The translations under genes were made by a program, and so were the position numbers. Shown here in pieces: positions 16,432-25,097 of a stretch of DNA of 39,529 nucleotides (positions within the stretch are counted from its first letter, which is position 1; each line of letters begins with the position of its first letter). The notes below the pieces were generated by a model. It was given only the letters and a program-made list of their open reading frames with translations, was not told the origin of the DNA and ran no database searches. Origin of the DNA: Micrococcaceae bacterium (GTDB taxonomy: Bacteria > Actinomycetota > Actinomycetes > Actinomycetales > Micrococcaceae); NCBI GenBank assembly GCA_013393415.1, contig JABXHI010000047.1:1-39529 (forward strand), in the 5' to 3' direction.

Positions 16432-17995
16432 TTAGTATTGCACTGGCGAGCCGGGACCAAGTGGTAGACCCAGCACGTACCAGCCAATGGCCATCAGCGA
16501 CCACGCGACCCAAAATGCAATAGAGTACGGCAGCATCACGGAGATCAGGGAACCGATACCTATTTTCTTGTCGTAACGCTGGGCCACGGCGATGATCAGC
16601 GCAAAGTAGGTCATCAGTGGGCTGAGGATGTTGGTCGCCGAGTCTGAGACACGATAGGCGGCCTGGGTGAATTCCGGCGAGATCCCCAGATACATCATGA
16701 TCGGCACCAGAATCGGAGCCAGCATCGCCCACTTGGCGGAAGCCGAACCGACGAAGAGGTTGATGATGCCCACAAACAGCATGAACAGTAGCAACAGTGG
16801 GATGCCGGTGAGGTTGACGGATTCTAAGAAGTCCGCGCCGGTCACCGACACGAGCAGCCCGATGTTCGACTCATCACAGTAGGCGATAAATTGGCCAGCT
16901 GCGAAGGCGAGGACGATGAACACTGCCATACCCGCCAAGGTCTTGGACATGTGATCCACCGCGTCGGTGTCATTGCGCACCGAGCGAGTCACCAGACCGT
17001 ACACTGCGCCGGGGATGAAAAAGACGATCACGATGATGATCACCAACGAGTCCATAAACGGGGACTGGATCACTGCGCCGTCCTCACCACGCAGGACACC
17101 ATTACTCGGGACAATGAGCAGGGCCAACAGCGCGATCGTGATAAGCGCGGAGACACCAGCCCAGATCAGACCCTTCTTTTCTTGGCCCGTCAACGTCATG
17201 GTGTCGTGATCTTCAGCGGTGAGCGCGCCTTTACCCTCCCAGGTGCCGAGGCGCGGCTCAACGATGTACCGGCTGACCAGTGTGCCAACGATTGTTAGCA
17301 GGACCGTCGACGCGATGATGAACCAATAGTTCATCGCCAGGTTCATTCCCTCGGCATACTCGGGGTCCACTGTGGCAGCGGCTTCGATGGTCAGTTCCCC
17401 CCAGCATCACGTCTGTGCCGGAGAGCAATAAGTTCGCACTAAAACCGGCCGAGACTCCAGCGAAACCGGCTGCGATACCGGCCAGCGGGTGTCGACCCAT
17501 CGCCACAAAAATAATCGCCGCCAACGGTGGGATGACGACGTAGCCTGCGTCTGAGGCCACAGACGACATGACCCCGGCGAAGACAATCCCTGTAGTGACC
17601 AACGCCCTAGGCACCGCGAGGATAAACCCGCGCAGTAGTGCTCCAATGAGGCCGGTCTGCTCGGCGAGGCCGATACCCAACATCGTCACCAGCACCACGC
17701 CCAGGGGAGCAAACCCGAGGAAGTTGTCTACAGCTGAGGTGAAAAGCCATTGGATTCCTTCAGCAGAAAGGAGATTGAATACCTCCACCTGCCCGCCATC
17801 TACAGGGTCTTCGGCGGTCACCTGCAGATTGGCCAACAACCATGACAACACCACCACAAAGAGCGCAAGCAAAGCGAACAGTGTGGCCGGATGTGGAAGC
17901 TTATTCCCTGCAATTTCAATGCCGTTGAATATTCGCTGCAACGGGCGCCGTTTACGGCGTTTGCGGGAATCGTTCTAAGCTGAGGCGGCATCCAT
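16432..17995 (-). pseudogene. abgT: AbgT family transporter, inactivated by a stop codon and a frameshift
   Basis: AbgT-family proteins import p-aminobenzoyl-glutamate or export sulfonamides and are about 500 residues. Here the ATG at 17995 has an excellent GGGAGG site but is followed at codon 7 by TAG (17977-17975). Reading on in the same frame gives NDSRKRRKRRPLQRIFNGIE, the normal AbgT N-terminus. The frame continues through the conserved ANLLLSGTDVMLG. There, a run of six G (17397-17402) replaces five, shifting the frame; dropping one G restores ELTIEAAATVDPEY. The rest runs normally through LLSPLMTYFALI to the stop at 16432. Two independent lesions argue for a true pseudogene. A rescue start at TTG 17941 would avoid only the first. 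Confidence 0.85.
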
Positions 17996-18130
17996 TGCGG
18001 AACCTCCCGAGTCGGAGACCTGCTAGATTAGAAAATTTCGACCAGCGTAACATGCGTCACATAAATAATGGTGCCGTCAGTAACCAGCTCCAGTACCGTT
18101 GAGTGCAACGACACAACCAAAGGGAGTGAA

Positions 18131-18505
18131 GTGGAACGTACGCCCCGCGACCAGTTGCAAGAGCTCCTGGCAAGAATTGACACCGAAAGCGTCGACAGTT
18201 CGACCCTGTCCCTCCCTGCCGCCGTGCTTGAGCTGCACATCGATGGACTCGGCACGATAGACATGCCGATCGGTGCTGCGAGCGCAGAGCAGTTGAAGAG
18301 CGTTGCGCGCCCTGCCCATGTTGGCAAGGGTGAAGAAACGCTGCACGATCCGTCCGTGCGTGACGAGATGGGTGGCCTACCCCACCTTGAGCACAAGACG
18401 AGACTCGCAAGACCGACGAATGGTACCCGAGCGTTCCCAAAATATTTCATGCTGAGGCTAAACGCGAGAGTCCCGAACCATTTAGACAACGGGGAATTTT
18501 CATAA
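18131..18505 (+). pseudogene. N-terminal fragment of a 2OG-Fe(II) oxygenase-like protein
   Basis: From a GTG at 18131 (GGGAG site 4 nt before) 124 codons are open. Residues 1-80 contain ELHIDGLGTIDMPIG and KGEETLHDPSVRD. These resemble the N-terminal part of a prolyl-hydroxylase-like oxygenase group (G.GEET..D.SVR.TWE). After SVRD the similarity is lost (EMGGLPHLEHK...) and no HxD...H iron site follows before the stop at 18505, so the catalytic jelly-roll is missing. It is most likely a deletion remnant. Family assignment is from memory of the motif and is moderate. The gene lies between the abgT pseudogene and tRNA-Lys, a decayed patch. Confidence 0.45.
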
Positions 18506-18578
18506 CCCATCGCTCCTTGGCACTCGCATGAGCAGCAACAACGAAGGGCCCAATGATATTGCCAAGCAGGCATAAAGA

Positions 18579-18623
18579 AAACCGGCACCTGATGCTGCAT
18601 TACGCTTCATCATGTGCCGGTTT
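18579..18623 (-). terminator. Terminator downstream of tRNA-Lys
   Basis: The 10-bp stem AAACCGGCAC / GTGCCGGTTT encloses a long loop, and on the minus strand it is followed by TTCTTT. It lies 5 bp after the 3' end of the tRNA gene, so it probably ends that transcript. Confidence 0.7.
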
Positions 18624-18627
18624 GTTG

Positions 18628-18700
18628 TGGGTCCTGCGGGGATCGAACCTGCTACCTGCGGATTAAAAGTCCGATGCTCTACCTACTGAGCTAAAGACCC
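18628..18700 (-). tRNA. tRNA-Lys (anticodon TTT)
   Basis: The minus strand folds as a 73-nt tRNA. The acceptor stem GGGTCTT pairs with AGGACCC (one G-U), the D arm contains AGCTCAGT.GGTAGAGC, and the anticodon loop CTTTTAA reads TTT. The T arm is CAGGTTCGATCCCCG-like, and the discriminator is A. CCA is not encoded. The anticodon TTT decodes AAA and AAG lysine codons. Confidence 0.96.
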
Positions 18701-18834
18701 ACGGCCCGTTTGGACCGATTAACGATTGTAGCGTATTTTCCCGTGGAACAAAATCTGACTCTTTGACTGTTCTTTGCACCGGCGACTGCTTTAGGCTGTC
18801 GTGGTGTACGCGCGTCTTACATGAAGGAGTACGT

Positions 18835-19515
18835 TTGAGTTTCCAGCGGGGCAGTTCCGCCGGCATGCAGTTTCGTCGACCAAAGCTGATGCCCATTGAA
18901 AACTTTGAAGATCAGCCAGGAGGGCTCGACCCAGCTGAAGTATTTTTTGCTGCCCAAACAGTCGCCGCCCAACTGGTGGCAACCGGCCAAGATCCAGACG
19001 CTGATGAATCCACTGTCGAGTGGCTCGTCGATCTCGTCGCAGACGTTGGTTTAGATACGATGGCTCGCCTGTGGGCAGACGCGCCACCAGTGACGTTCGG
19101 CGGCGCACTGTGGCGCCTCTACGCACTGCAACAGGCGACAACCCGCGATGGTGACATGTGGGCCACCTGGTATCGCGCTGGCTACGATGCCTATGCATCG
19201 AGGGTGATCGCCGGCGCCACTGAGCCCCCGGAGGCAAAAGACCTCCGCACGTTAATTACCCGCATCCTTACCGGGGTCTATTCGGGCGACTTCGGCATCG
19301 CCTTGGAACGCGGCGGCGCCTATGCTCGCGTGATCGCCGCAGGGCAGCATCAGCATGCGGAACGTCTCGAGGATCTCAACCCAGAAGCTGCCGCAGCACT
19401 CGAGCACCGCTCGGTAAAACTCCAGCGTACGGCCACCGAATTAGAACTGTGCGCGACCGCATGGCGTCAGGGTCGTCTTGATGAGGCGCATCCCAGTGAG
19501 CTACCACGGAATTAA
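18835..19515 (+). CDS. Hypothetical protein, about 226 aa
   Basis: I do not recognise a family. The best start is a TTG at 18835, 5 nt after an AAGGAG site; the in-frame ATG at 18763 lies near the tRNA promoter and has none. The protein is soluble, mostly helical and acidic. It has a short basic N-terminus (MQFRRPKLMP), a central Trp-rich stretch (GALWRLYALQQATTRDGDMWATWYRAGY), and a helical C-terminal part. It lies 41 bp upstream of the DUF47-PiT pair on the same strand and could be cotranscribed, but nothing in the sequence ties it to phosphate. Confidence 0.7.
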   Translation: MSFQRGSSAGMQFRRPKLMPIENFEDQPGGLDPAEVFFAAQTVAAQLVATGQDPDADESTVEWLVDLVADVGLDTMARLWADAPPVTFGGALWRLYALQQATTRDGDMWATWYRAGYDAYASRVIAGATEPPEAKDLRTLITRILTGVYSGDFGIALERGGAYARVIAAGQHQHAERLEDLNPEAAAALEHRSVKLQRTATELELCATAWRQGRLDEAHPSELPRN

Positions 19516-19556
19516 TCCAACAGCCTGTTAACTTAAGGTGTGTAAAGTGACCAGAC

Positions 19557-20183
19557 ATGAAGCTGTCTGTAACGCGTTTATTTTCTGCCGATGAATCAGG
19601 CGCGGCTCACGTAAGAACGCTAGCCAAATTATTAGTGGAATCGGTAGATCTGGTGACCCAGATGTTCGGGGCATCCCCAGAAACCGGTACCGAACTTGAC
19701 GCGCAGTTGGACAATATCAATGCCCAAGCATCCAAAAGTCAGGCAACAATGCTCACGGCGCTGCGCAGCTCGTATCTGACGCCGTTGCCCCGCGAAGATC
19801 TCTACCTGTTAGGTACGTGGATCAACCGAGCGATTGAAGCGGTTTCCGTCACCGGCACTATCATTCATGCAACCCGACAATACCGCTTGCCGTCTCGTGT
19901 TGGTGATGTGCTCGAAATTCTGACCAGACAGGCAGATCTAGTCTTGGGCGCTACGGAGCAACTCACTCAGGCCGATGATTTGGAAAGCACCTGGATGCAC
20001 CTGGAACGTCTCACCCATCAGGCTCAACGAGCACTGGCAACCTGGCGCCTGGCTGACGCAGATGAACTGTTAGCCCGTCATTACTATCGGCAACAAGAAG
20101 TAGCCCGCTCACTTGAATCCACATTCATGACGCTCCGCGAATTCTCGACCCAACTAGGACGGATCCTGGTGCGTGATTCCTAG
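19557..20183 (+). CDS. DUF47 family PhoU-like protein, regulator of PiT
   Basis: This 208-residue all-helical protein has the DUF47 pattern: a FGASPETGTELDAQLDNINAQA segment early and a TFMTLREFSTQLGRIL tail. DUF47 proteins are PhoU-like helical bundles nearly always paired with low-affinity PiT phosphate carriers, probably gating or regulating them at the membrane. Its TAG overlaps the GTG start of the PiT gene by one base. The ATG at 19557 has only a weak ribosome site. It is soluble, with no membrane segment. Confidence 0.88.
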   Translation: MKLSVTRLFSADESGAAHVRTLAKLLVESVDLVTQMFGASPETGTELDAQLDNINAQASKSQATMLTALRSSYLTPLPREDLYLLGTWINRAIEAVSVTGTIIHATRQYRLPSRVGDVLEILTRQADLVLGATEQLTQADDLESTWMHLERLTHQAQRALATWRLADADELLARHYYRQQEVARSLESTFMTLREFSTQLGRILVRDS

Positions 20184-21196
20184 TGGGCACCATACTTCTG
20201 CTCTCTGCGGTATTTGCCCTCACCGCGGCCTTTAGCTTTGTCGTGGCAGGCCGCGACACCCCAAACGCGGTAGCACTACCCATCGCAGCCGGTGCCCTCA
20301 CCCCGGCCAGCGCACTCTTCATGGCGGCGGTGATGCGCATGGTTGGCGCTGCCATGGGAGTGGGCACCATCCAATTATTTGCCGCAAGTTTCGTCGAACT
20401 CGTCCCCGACGGCACCTTGGGGTTATCCGTCACCGTAGTGGGTGTGGCCGTCGCACTGGGGTGGGCGCTTTTCTCATGGTGGCGTGGCGCGGCCGTGTCC
20501 TCATCCCATGCGCTGACCGCAGGGATTGCAGGCGGTGCAATTGCTGTTTCGGTACTGGGCGAGCATCATCTTGTGCTAGCAGACCTGAGCCCCGCAACCG
20601 TCGGGATCGTCATCTCCTTGATCGCTTCGCCGTTCCTGGCCGCACTGGTCGCGTGGCTGCTGGCCATTCCGATGAACTGGTTCGCCAAGGATGTCGCACC
20701 CCACAGGGTGGCATTTAGTGCACGCGGTACCCTCGCTATTTCTGCTGCGGCCAACGCTCTCGGGCACGGCGTGCAGTACGGCCAACGGCTCTACATCGTC
20801 GTCCTCACCGCGGTTGCCGCCGCTGACTTTACCGCCATCCCAACCTGGTTACTCGGTATCTGCATCATCCTACTGCTCGGTTTTGGCACGCTGGTGACTG
20901 CCTGGCGGGTCAATTACACCCTGGCGCGGCGTATTAGTCTGCTCGATCCGCTGCACTCAGCCATTGCTTCGAGCACCTCAGCATTACTGTTACTCGTCGG
21001 GTCATTTATGATGCACATCCCGTTGTCTTCATCATTGACGACGGTTGCAGCGATCACGGGGGCTGGCACAGCACAAAATGTTGGCTCTGTGCGGTGGGTG
21101 CAGGTGCTGCGGCTCATCACATATTTTTTCGGCACCGTCCTTGTCTGCGCGGCCGTTTCGTTTGCCATACTCAGTGCAGTGCTGGCCGCAGTCTAA
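20183..21196 (+). CDS. pit: PiT-family inorganic phosphate transporter
   Basis: This 337-residue membrane protein has the PHO-4/PiT repeat. The N-terminal copy includes GRDTPNAVALPIAAGALTP, equivalent to the G.NDxAN motif though with RDTPN in place of ND.AN. The second copy includes SAAANALGHGVQYGQ. About ten membrane segments are seen. It carries phosphate (as a metal-phosphate complex) with protons at low affinity. The GTG start overlaps the DUF47 stop. Its TAA overlaps by 3 bp the stop of the AlbA_2 gene on the other strand, so the two converge without a terminator. With pstSCAB at 26535-30743, the region carries both phosphate routes. Confidence 0.9.
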   Translation: MGTILLLSAVFALTAAFSFVVAGRDTPNAVALPIAAGALTPASALFMAAVMRMVGAAMGVGTIQLFAASFVELVPDGTLGLSVTVVGVAVALGWALFSWWRGAAVSSSHALTAGIAGGAIAVSVLGEHHLVLADLSPATVGIVISLIASPFLAALVAWLLAIPMNWFAKDVAPHRVAFSARGTLAISAAANALGHGVQYGQRLYIVVLTAVAAADFTAIPTWLLGICIILLLGFGTLVTAWRVNYTLARRISLLDPLHSAIASSTSALLLLVGSFMMHIPLSSSLTTVAAITGAGTAQNVGSVRWVQVLRLITYFFGTVLVCAAVSFAILSAVLAAV

Positions 21197-22842
21197 CGCT
21201 GTCCCTCATCCATATGAGAATTTGTGTGCCTCAAATAAGCACGTCGCCTTGACTGCGGAGGCGCTGTGGGGACCACCAAATCTGCTGCGACCAGTCTTCG
21301 GAGCACTGGACGAAGTGAACTTACTGATCGGCCTATTTGATCGGCGATGGCCCGGATGCTTTTCTGTTCGGTGGCGCTCAAGGCTCCAAAGACTTCTCGT
21401 TCCAAATCCGTAAGTTCGAATCCAGAGTTCGCAACCGCGGCATGCTCTACAAGCCGCGCAGAAATTTGGAACGGACCGTCACCGAGCCCTTCTATGAGCT
21501 CTTCTGCCATGAGATGCCCGAGTATCTGGCGAATTTCGTCAGAGTCGTAACCCAGCGCTGATTTGAGTTCCGCTACTGTCGCTTTGCCCAAGCGAAACAG
21601 TAGCGCCAAAGTCAGGTTTTCCCGATGTTGTCGAGTAGCACTATTTGGGAGCTGATCCAGCCAAACGCGTGTTTCCTGGTCCAATAGGCCATGCCGGTGC
21701 AACGTGACTTTCACGGACACGAGGTCTGCGGAGAATTCTGGTTGCGGCAAGCCCAGCTGTCTCATGCCTGCTTGCATCCGAGGGATCCCGCTCCCCTGCG
21801 CTTCAGCAAGTACGCCTTGCTGTTCGGGAATTGGGGTTGTGCGTAGAAGCGTTGCGAGCGTTGGGTTCCTTGTAATTGATTTCCCTTCGGCGATGTTCTG
21901 TTGAGTTCGATCACCAACCAGCCCACCGGGACTGATAATTTCAACGCGATCAGGAAAAATGTCAATGCTGATACGCTCGCCTCGTGAAAAAGTGCTGTAG
22001 TCACGATGCATGACAGCATTGGTGATAGCTTCTCGCAAAACATCCTCTGGTATTTCGGCCTCATCGAAGCCTTGGGCACCGTAAACCACCCGAATGGTCT
22101 TCAGGTTTGCCAGCACTCTCGTGATTGCATCTTGAATCATGTACGGCACTGGCCCATCGCACACCTTGCGATCGAGAAATCTGATCTGACCTACGGCATC
22201 CTTGGCATCTTGAGGATGAACCGTCACGTCAATGACCAAGCGTGGGAAAAATTGCTGGGGGTACGTTCCCAGCATCAAACCACCGGCAAGCGTAATACGA
22301 CCATTGGGATCTACCACCTTAAGCCGTGTGAGTTTTTCAACATCGTTGTCAGTGTGCAGAAGTGCTCTCGAACCGGAACTACGAATCTTCTGGAATAGTG
22401 ACTGTTTCAGGTCCTCGTCGATATCCTGGAATCTCATCCCCTCAATGGGTTCGCTATCAAATTCACGAGGTCCCCACCGTGAATGGATATTATAAGATTC
22501 CTGATCGGAGAGTTTCTGATTCTGATCCGCGACCCGTTTATACGCACCGCCCACCGGTCCTTGCGATACGACATAACACGGCCCAGCGAGGTCACTGTTT
22601 AGAGGGGTGAGTGGATCAATGTCGACTCTCACGAGTCGCCCGTTTTCGAAGGGCACGGTGCTAATTTTATACGGCGGCTTCGGCCGAATCTTTGCAGCAT
22701 CGCTGTGCTCATCACCCAGACCAGTCACCACCGCGTCCGTAATGCGCACTGGATCCAGCTCCTCGTTTACACGAAAATCGTCTTCTTCGTCCAGGCCAAA
22801 AAGAAGCCGCCCGCCAGTAGATGAATTCGCAAAAGCGGACAC
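21193..22842 (-). CDS. AlbA_2/Schlafen-type ATP-binding regulator, 5' end interrupted
   Basis: The open frame from GTG 22842 is 549 residues. The first 60 belong to an AlbA_2 (Schlafen-like) domain (VSAFANSSTGGRLLFGLDEE). A RecG-like HATPase-type C-terminal region follows (EDVLREAITNAVMHRDYSTFSRGERI, then GSGIPRM), and the last 150 residues form two winged-helix segments. Such proteins are often annotated as transcriptional regulators. The start is odd: the conserved beginning of AlbA_2 lies upstream in the same frame (ASVEAKAGAGGVAKDVWRS) but is preceded by an in-frame TAA at 22914-22912, with no start codon between it and the GTG. Further upstream the frame still reads ILDIETDIATTVSRLRE, so the TAA looks like a nonsense mutation. 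The protein may be non-functional or N-terminally shortened. Confidence 0.75.
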   Translation of the reverse strand: MSAFANSSTGGRLLFGLDEEDDFRVNEELDPVRITDAVVTGLGDEHSDAAKIRPKPPYKISTVPFENGRLVRVDIDPLTPLNSDLAGPCYVVSQGPVGGAYKRVADQNQKLSDQESYNIHSRWGPREFDSEPIEGMRFQDIDEDLKQSLFQKIRSSGSRALLHTDNDVEKLTRLKVVDPNGRITLAGGLMLGTYPQQFFPRLVIDVTVHPQDAKDAVGQIRFLDRKVCDGPVPYMIQDAITRVLANLKTIRVVYGAQGFDEAEIPEDVLREAITNAVMHRDYSTFSRGERISIDIFPDRVEIISPGGLVGDRTQQNIAEGKSITRNPTLATLLRTTPIPEQQGVLAEAQGSGIPRMQAGMRQLGLPQPEFSADLVSVKVTLHRHGLLDQETRVWLDQLPNSATRQHRENLTLALLFRLGKATVAELKSALGYDSDEIRQILGHLMAEELIEGLGDGPFQISARLVEHAAVANSGFELTDLEREVFGALSATEQKSIRAIADQIGRSVSSLRPVLRRLVAADLVVPTAPPQSRRRAYLRHTNSHMDEGQR

Positions 22843-22959
22843 CGAACGCCAGACATCTTTCGCAACTCCCCCGGCACCTGCTTTCGCCTCAACAGAAGCA
22901 TCGTCATTTCCTTACTCACGTAAACGACTCACTGTAGTGGCGATGTCAGTTTCGATATC

Positions 22960-23145
22960 CAAAATAGCCCTCACTCGCGTCAGTGAGTCTCAGTTTATAC
23001 ACTGAGCAGCTCAATTACTACAGTGAGATCATAATTCCCCACACTGAGAAGCTCACTTTACACAGTGAGAACGTCACTTTTAACACTGAGGCACCCTTTT
23101 TCTACAGTGAGGACGTCACTTTGTAGAGTGACACCGGTTTTTCTA
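22960..23145. repeat. Array of about eight imperfect 21-bp tandem repeats (operator/iteron-like)
   Basis: Units of 21 bp run head to tail. They start at 22981 (19 bp), 23000, 23021, 23042, 23063, 23084, 23105 and 23126 (20 bp), with a half-preserved unit at 22960. Each starts CASTGAG; the third base alternates strictly G, C, G, C, G, C, G over the first seven. The best units contain a dyad AGTGA-N5-TCACT (23064-23078 and 23106-23120), followed by an AT-rich spacer (TTTTAA or TTTGTA). The period of two helical turns puts all dyads on one DNA face. The array fills the space between the broken AlbA_2 gene and the type III PKS gene and partly overlaps the former's decayed 5' coding region. Confidence 0.85.
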
Positions 23146-23220
23146 TGGTGACGACAACGGTTCGTCTTCTCGTCAGCCTGAACTATTGCCCCCATTTATG
23201 CCCCGCTGAGACAATGAACC

Positions 23221-24366
23221 ATGGCAGTCACTCTCAGATCTTTTGAAGTCGCAGTCCCCGACACAGTCCTGGTCCAAGACGAGGTTCGTGACGTCTTTGC
23301 CTCCCAACCCGGCATGAGCCGCTTGGCTACTCGTCTGGTCGGCGCCAGTTTCGATTCCTCAGGAATTGACACTCGACACAGTGCGGTCGCAGAGATGGAC
23401 CTGTTGGAGCGACCAGAAACTGATGATCCTCCACAGTTTTTCAACTCGACCACCGGTGAAATTCTCAACCCCAGCACCGGGGTACGCAATGACGTCTACG
23501 TACGCGAAGCCACACGCCTCTACATCGATTCTGCCGCCGCTGCGCTAACAGCATGCGAAGGCATCGACAAAACCGACGTCACCCATGTAATCACCGTGTC
23601 CTGCACCGGCTTCTTCTCACCGGGCCCCGACTACCGCATCGTGCGCAGTCTCGATCTGGAACCCTCAGTCAAGCGCTACCATCTCGGTTTCATGGGATGC
23701 TACGCAGCATTTCCTGCCATGCGACAGGCCAAAACGATCTGCGATGCCGACCCCAGCGCCGTCGTGCTGGTCGTCAGCGTTGAGTTGTGCAGCATCCATG
23801 TGCGAGTCTCCGATGACCCAGACACAATTCTGGGGTCTTCACTGTTTGGCGACGGCGCGGCGGCAGCCATCATCACCGGCCGGGATGACCTCGGCGAGAC
23901 GCGTGCGCTGCAGTTAGATCACTTCGAAACCGTGGTGACCCCCGTTGGTGAAGAAGCAATGGCGTGGAACATCGGCGATAATGGGTTCGAGATGGTGCTG
24001 GGAACATACGTACCAAAGATTATCGACGCACACATCGTCGATGCGCTGGCCCCACTGCTAGCCCACGACGATGCACTGACTGAACGTGAATATCGCGAGA
24101 TCGAGCACTGGGCCATCCATCCCGGTGGCCGCAGCATTCTAGACAAGGTCGAGGCAAAGCTGGAACTCGACGCCGACCAACTCACCCCGTCCCGCGAGGT
24201 GCTCCGTCGTTTCGGGAACATGAGTAGTGCCACCGTCATGTTTGTGCTCAAACAGATCCTCGAAGAACCGGGGTCGTCGAACGGAGAACGCATCTGCAGT
24301 ATGGCCTTCGGCCCGGGACTGACGGTAGAGACCGGCCTGTTCACAACCATCGGGACCAATCCGTGA
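23221..24366 (+). CDS. Type III polyketide synthase (alkylresorcinol/alkylpyrone synthase-like)
   Basis: This 381-residue thiolase-fold enzyme has the catalytic triad of type III PKS: C160 in GFMGCYAAFPAMRQAK, H300 in HWAIHPGGRSIL and N333 in RRFGNMSSAT. An SCTGFFSPG stretch near residue 127 and a C-terminal GPGLTVE loop also fit. It should extend an acyl-CoA starter with malonyl-CoA units. The subgroup resembles SrsA-type alkylresorcinol synthases, but product length cannot be read from sequence. The ATG at 23221 has only a weak GAGA site. Its last codons overlap the start of the methyltransferase by 4 nt (GTGA). The promoter must lie in or next to the 21-bp repeat array. Confidence 0.92.
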   Translation: MAVTLRSFEVAVPDTVLVQDEVRDVFASQPGMSRLATRLVGASFDSSGIDTRHSAVAEMDLLERPETDDPPQFFNSTTGEILNPSTGVRNDVYVREATRLYIDSAAAALTACEGIDKTDVTHVITVSCTGFFSPGPDYRIVRSLDLEPSVKRYHLGFMGCYAAFPAMRQAKTICDADPSAVVLVVSVELCSIHVRVSDDPDTILGSSLFGDGAAAAIITGRDDLGETRALQLDHFETVVTPVGEEAMAWNIGDNGFEMVLGTYVPKIIDAHIVDALAPLLAHDDALTEREYREIEHWAIHPGGRSILDKVEAKLELDADQLTPSREVLRRFGNMSSATVMFVLKQILEEPGSSNGERICSMAFGPGLTVETGLFTTIGTNP

Positions 24367-25097
24367 AGATGCCCGCGCTACCGCGTCTGCACACCCGCGA
24401 CCGTGAGGCTACCGAGCGGATGGACGACCCGGACTGTGACCTTTCCAAGCTGCATCGAACCTATGCGCAATTCCACGTCATCAACCGTGTTGTAGCCGGA
24501 TGGCAGCAGACGTATCGACGGTACCTGCGCCCCGTACTCGCCCACGACCGGACCAACACGCTGCTCGACATTGGCGCGGGTGGCGCAGATGTCACCCGCG
24601 CGATCGCACGCTGGGCGCACCGGGACGGCTTTCGAATCCACATCACCGCCGCGGATCCCGACGAACGTGCAAGCGCCTGGGCCATGCGCGACAATCCCGG
24701 TGACCTCGTATACGAACAAGCATTGAGTTCTGACCTCGTCGATGCGGGCCGCAACTTCGACCTGGTGATCTCAAATCACCTACTGCACCATCTCCAGGAT
24801 GACGAACTGCAGTCACTGCTGCACGACTCGAAACAGTTAGCTCGAATCCGCGCGGTCCACAGCGACATCCGACGCAGCCAGGCGGCATACATGTTGTTCT
24901 CTGCTGGGACGTGGCCGTTCTTCCCCGGGTCGTTCATCCGCGAAGATGGCTTAGTCTCCATCCGACGCAGTTACACCGCCGAGGAGATGGCCGCTGCCGC
25001 ACCATCCGGGTGGCGAGTTGAATTTCAGCGACCCTGGCGGAATCTGCTGATTTACGACGCTGAGGGCGCCACCAATCCAGAGCCGGACCAGCCATGA
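24363..25097 (+). CDS. Class I SAM-dependent methyltransferase of the PKS operon
   Basis: This 244-residue protein has a Rossmann methyltransferase fold: motif I LDIGAGGAD (68-76), an acidic strand end in ITAADPDE, and SNHLLHHL (about 140) near motif IV. A basic N-terminal leader precedes the fold. In Streptomyces phenolic-lipid operons (srsABC) the methyltransferase SrsB is a membrane isoprenylcysteine-type enzyme; this is instead a soluble class I enzyme in the same gene position. It probably O-methylates (or C-methylates) the polyketide phenol. The start GTG 24363 overlaps the PKS stop, and its own stop overlaps the monooxygenase start (ATGA), so the three genes are tightly coupled. Confidence 0.88.
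   Translation: MKMPALPRLHTRDREATERMDDPDCDLSKLHRTYAQFHVINRVVAGWQQTYRRYLRPVLAHDRTNTLLDIGAGGADVTRAIARWAHRDGFRIHITAADPDERASAWAMRDNPGDLVYEQALSSDLVDAGRNFDLVISNHLLHHLQDDELQSLLHDSKQLARIRAVHSDIRRSQAAYMLFSAGTWPFFPGSFIREDGLVSIRRSYTAEEMAAAAPSGWRVEFQRPWRNLLIYDAEGATNPEPDQP

Noticed and set aside
22960..23145. A CRISPR array
   Set aside because: The period is only 21 bp with similar sequence throughout each unit; there are no unique spacers of 30 bp or so and no cas genes.
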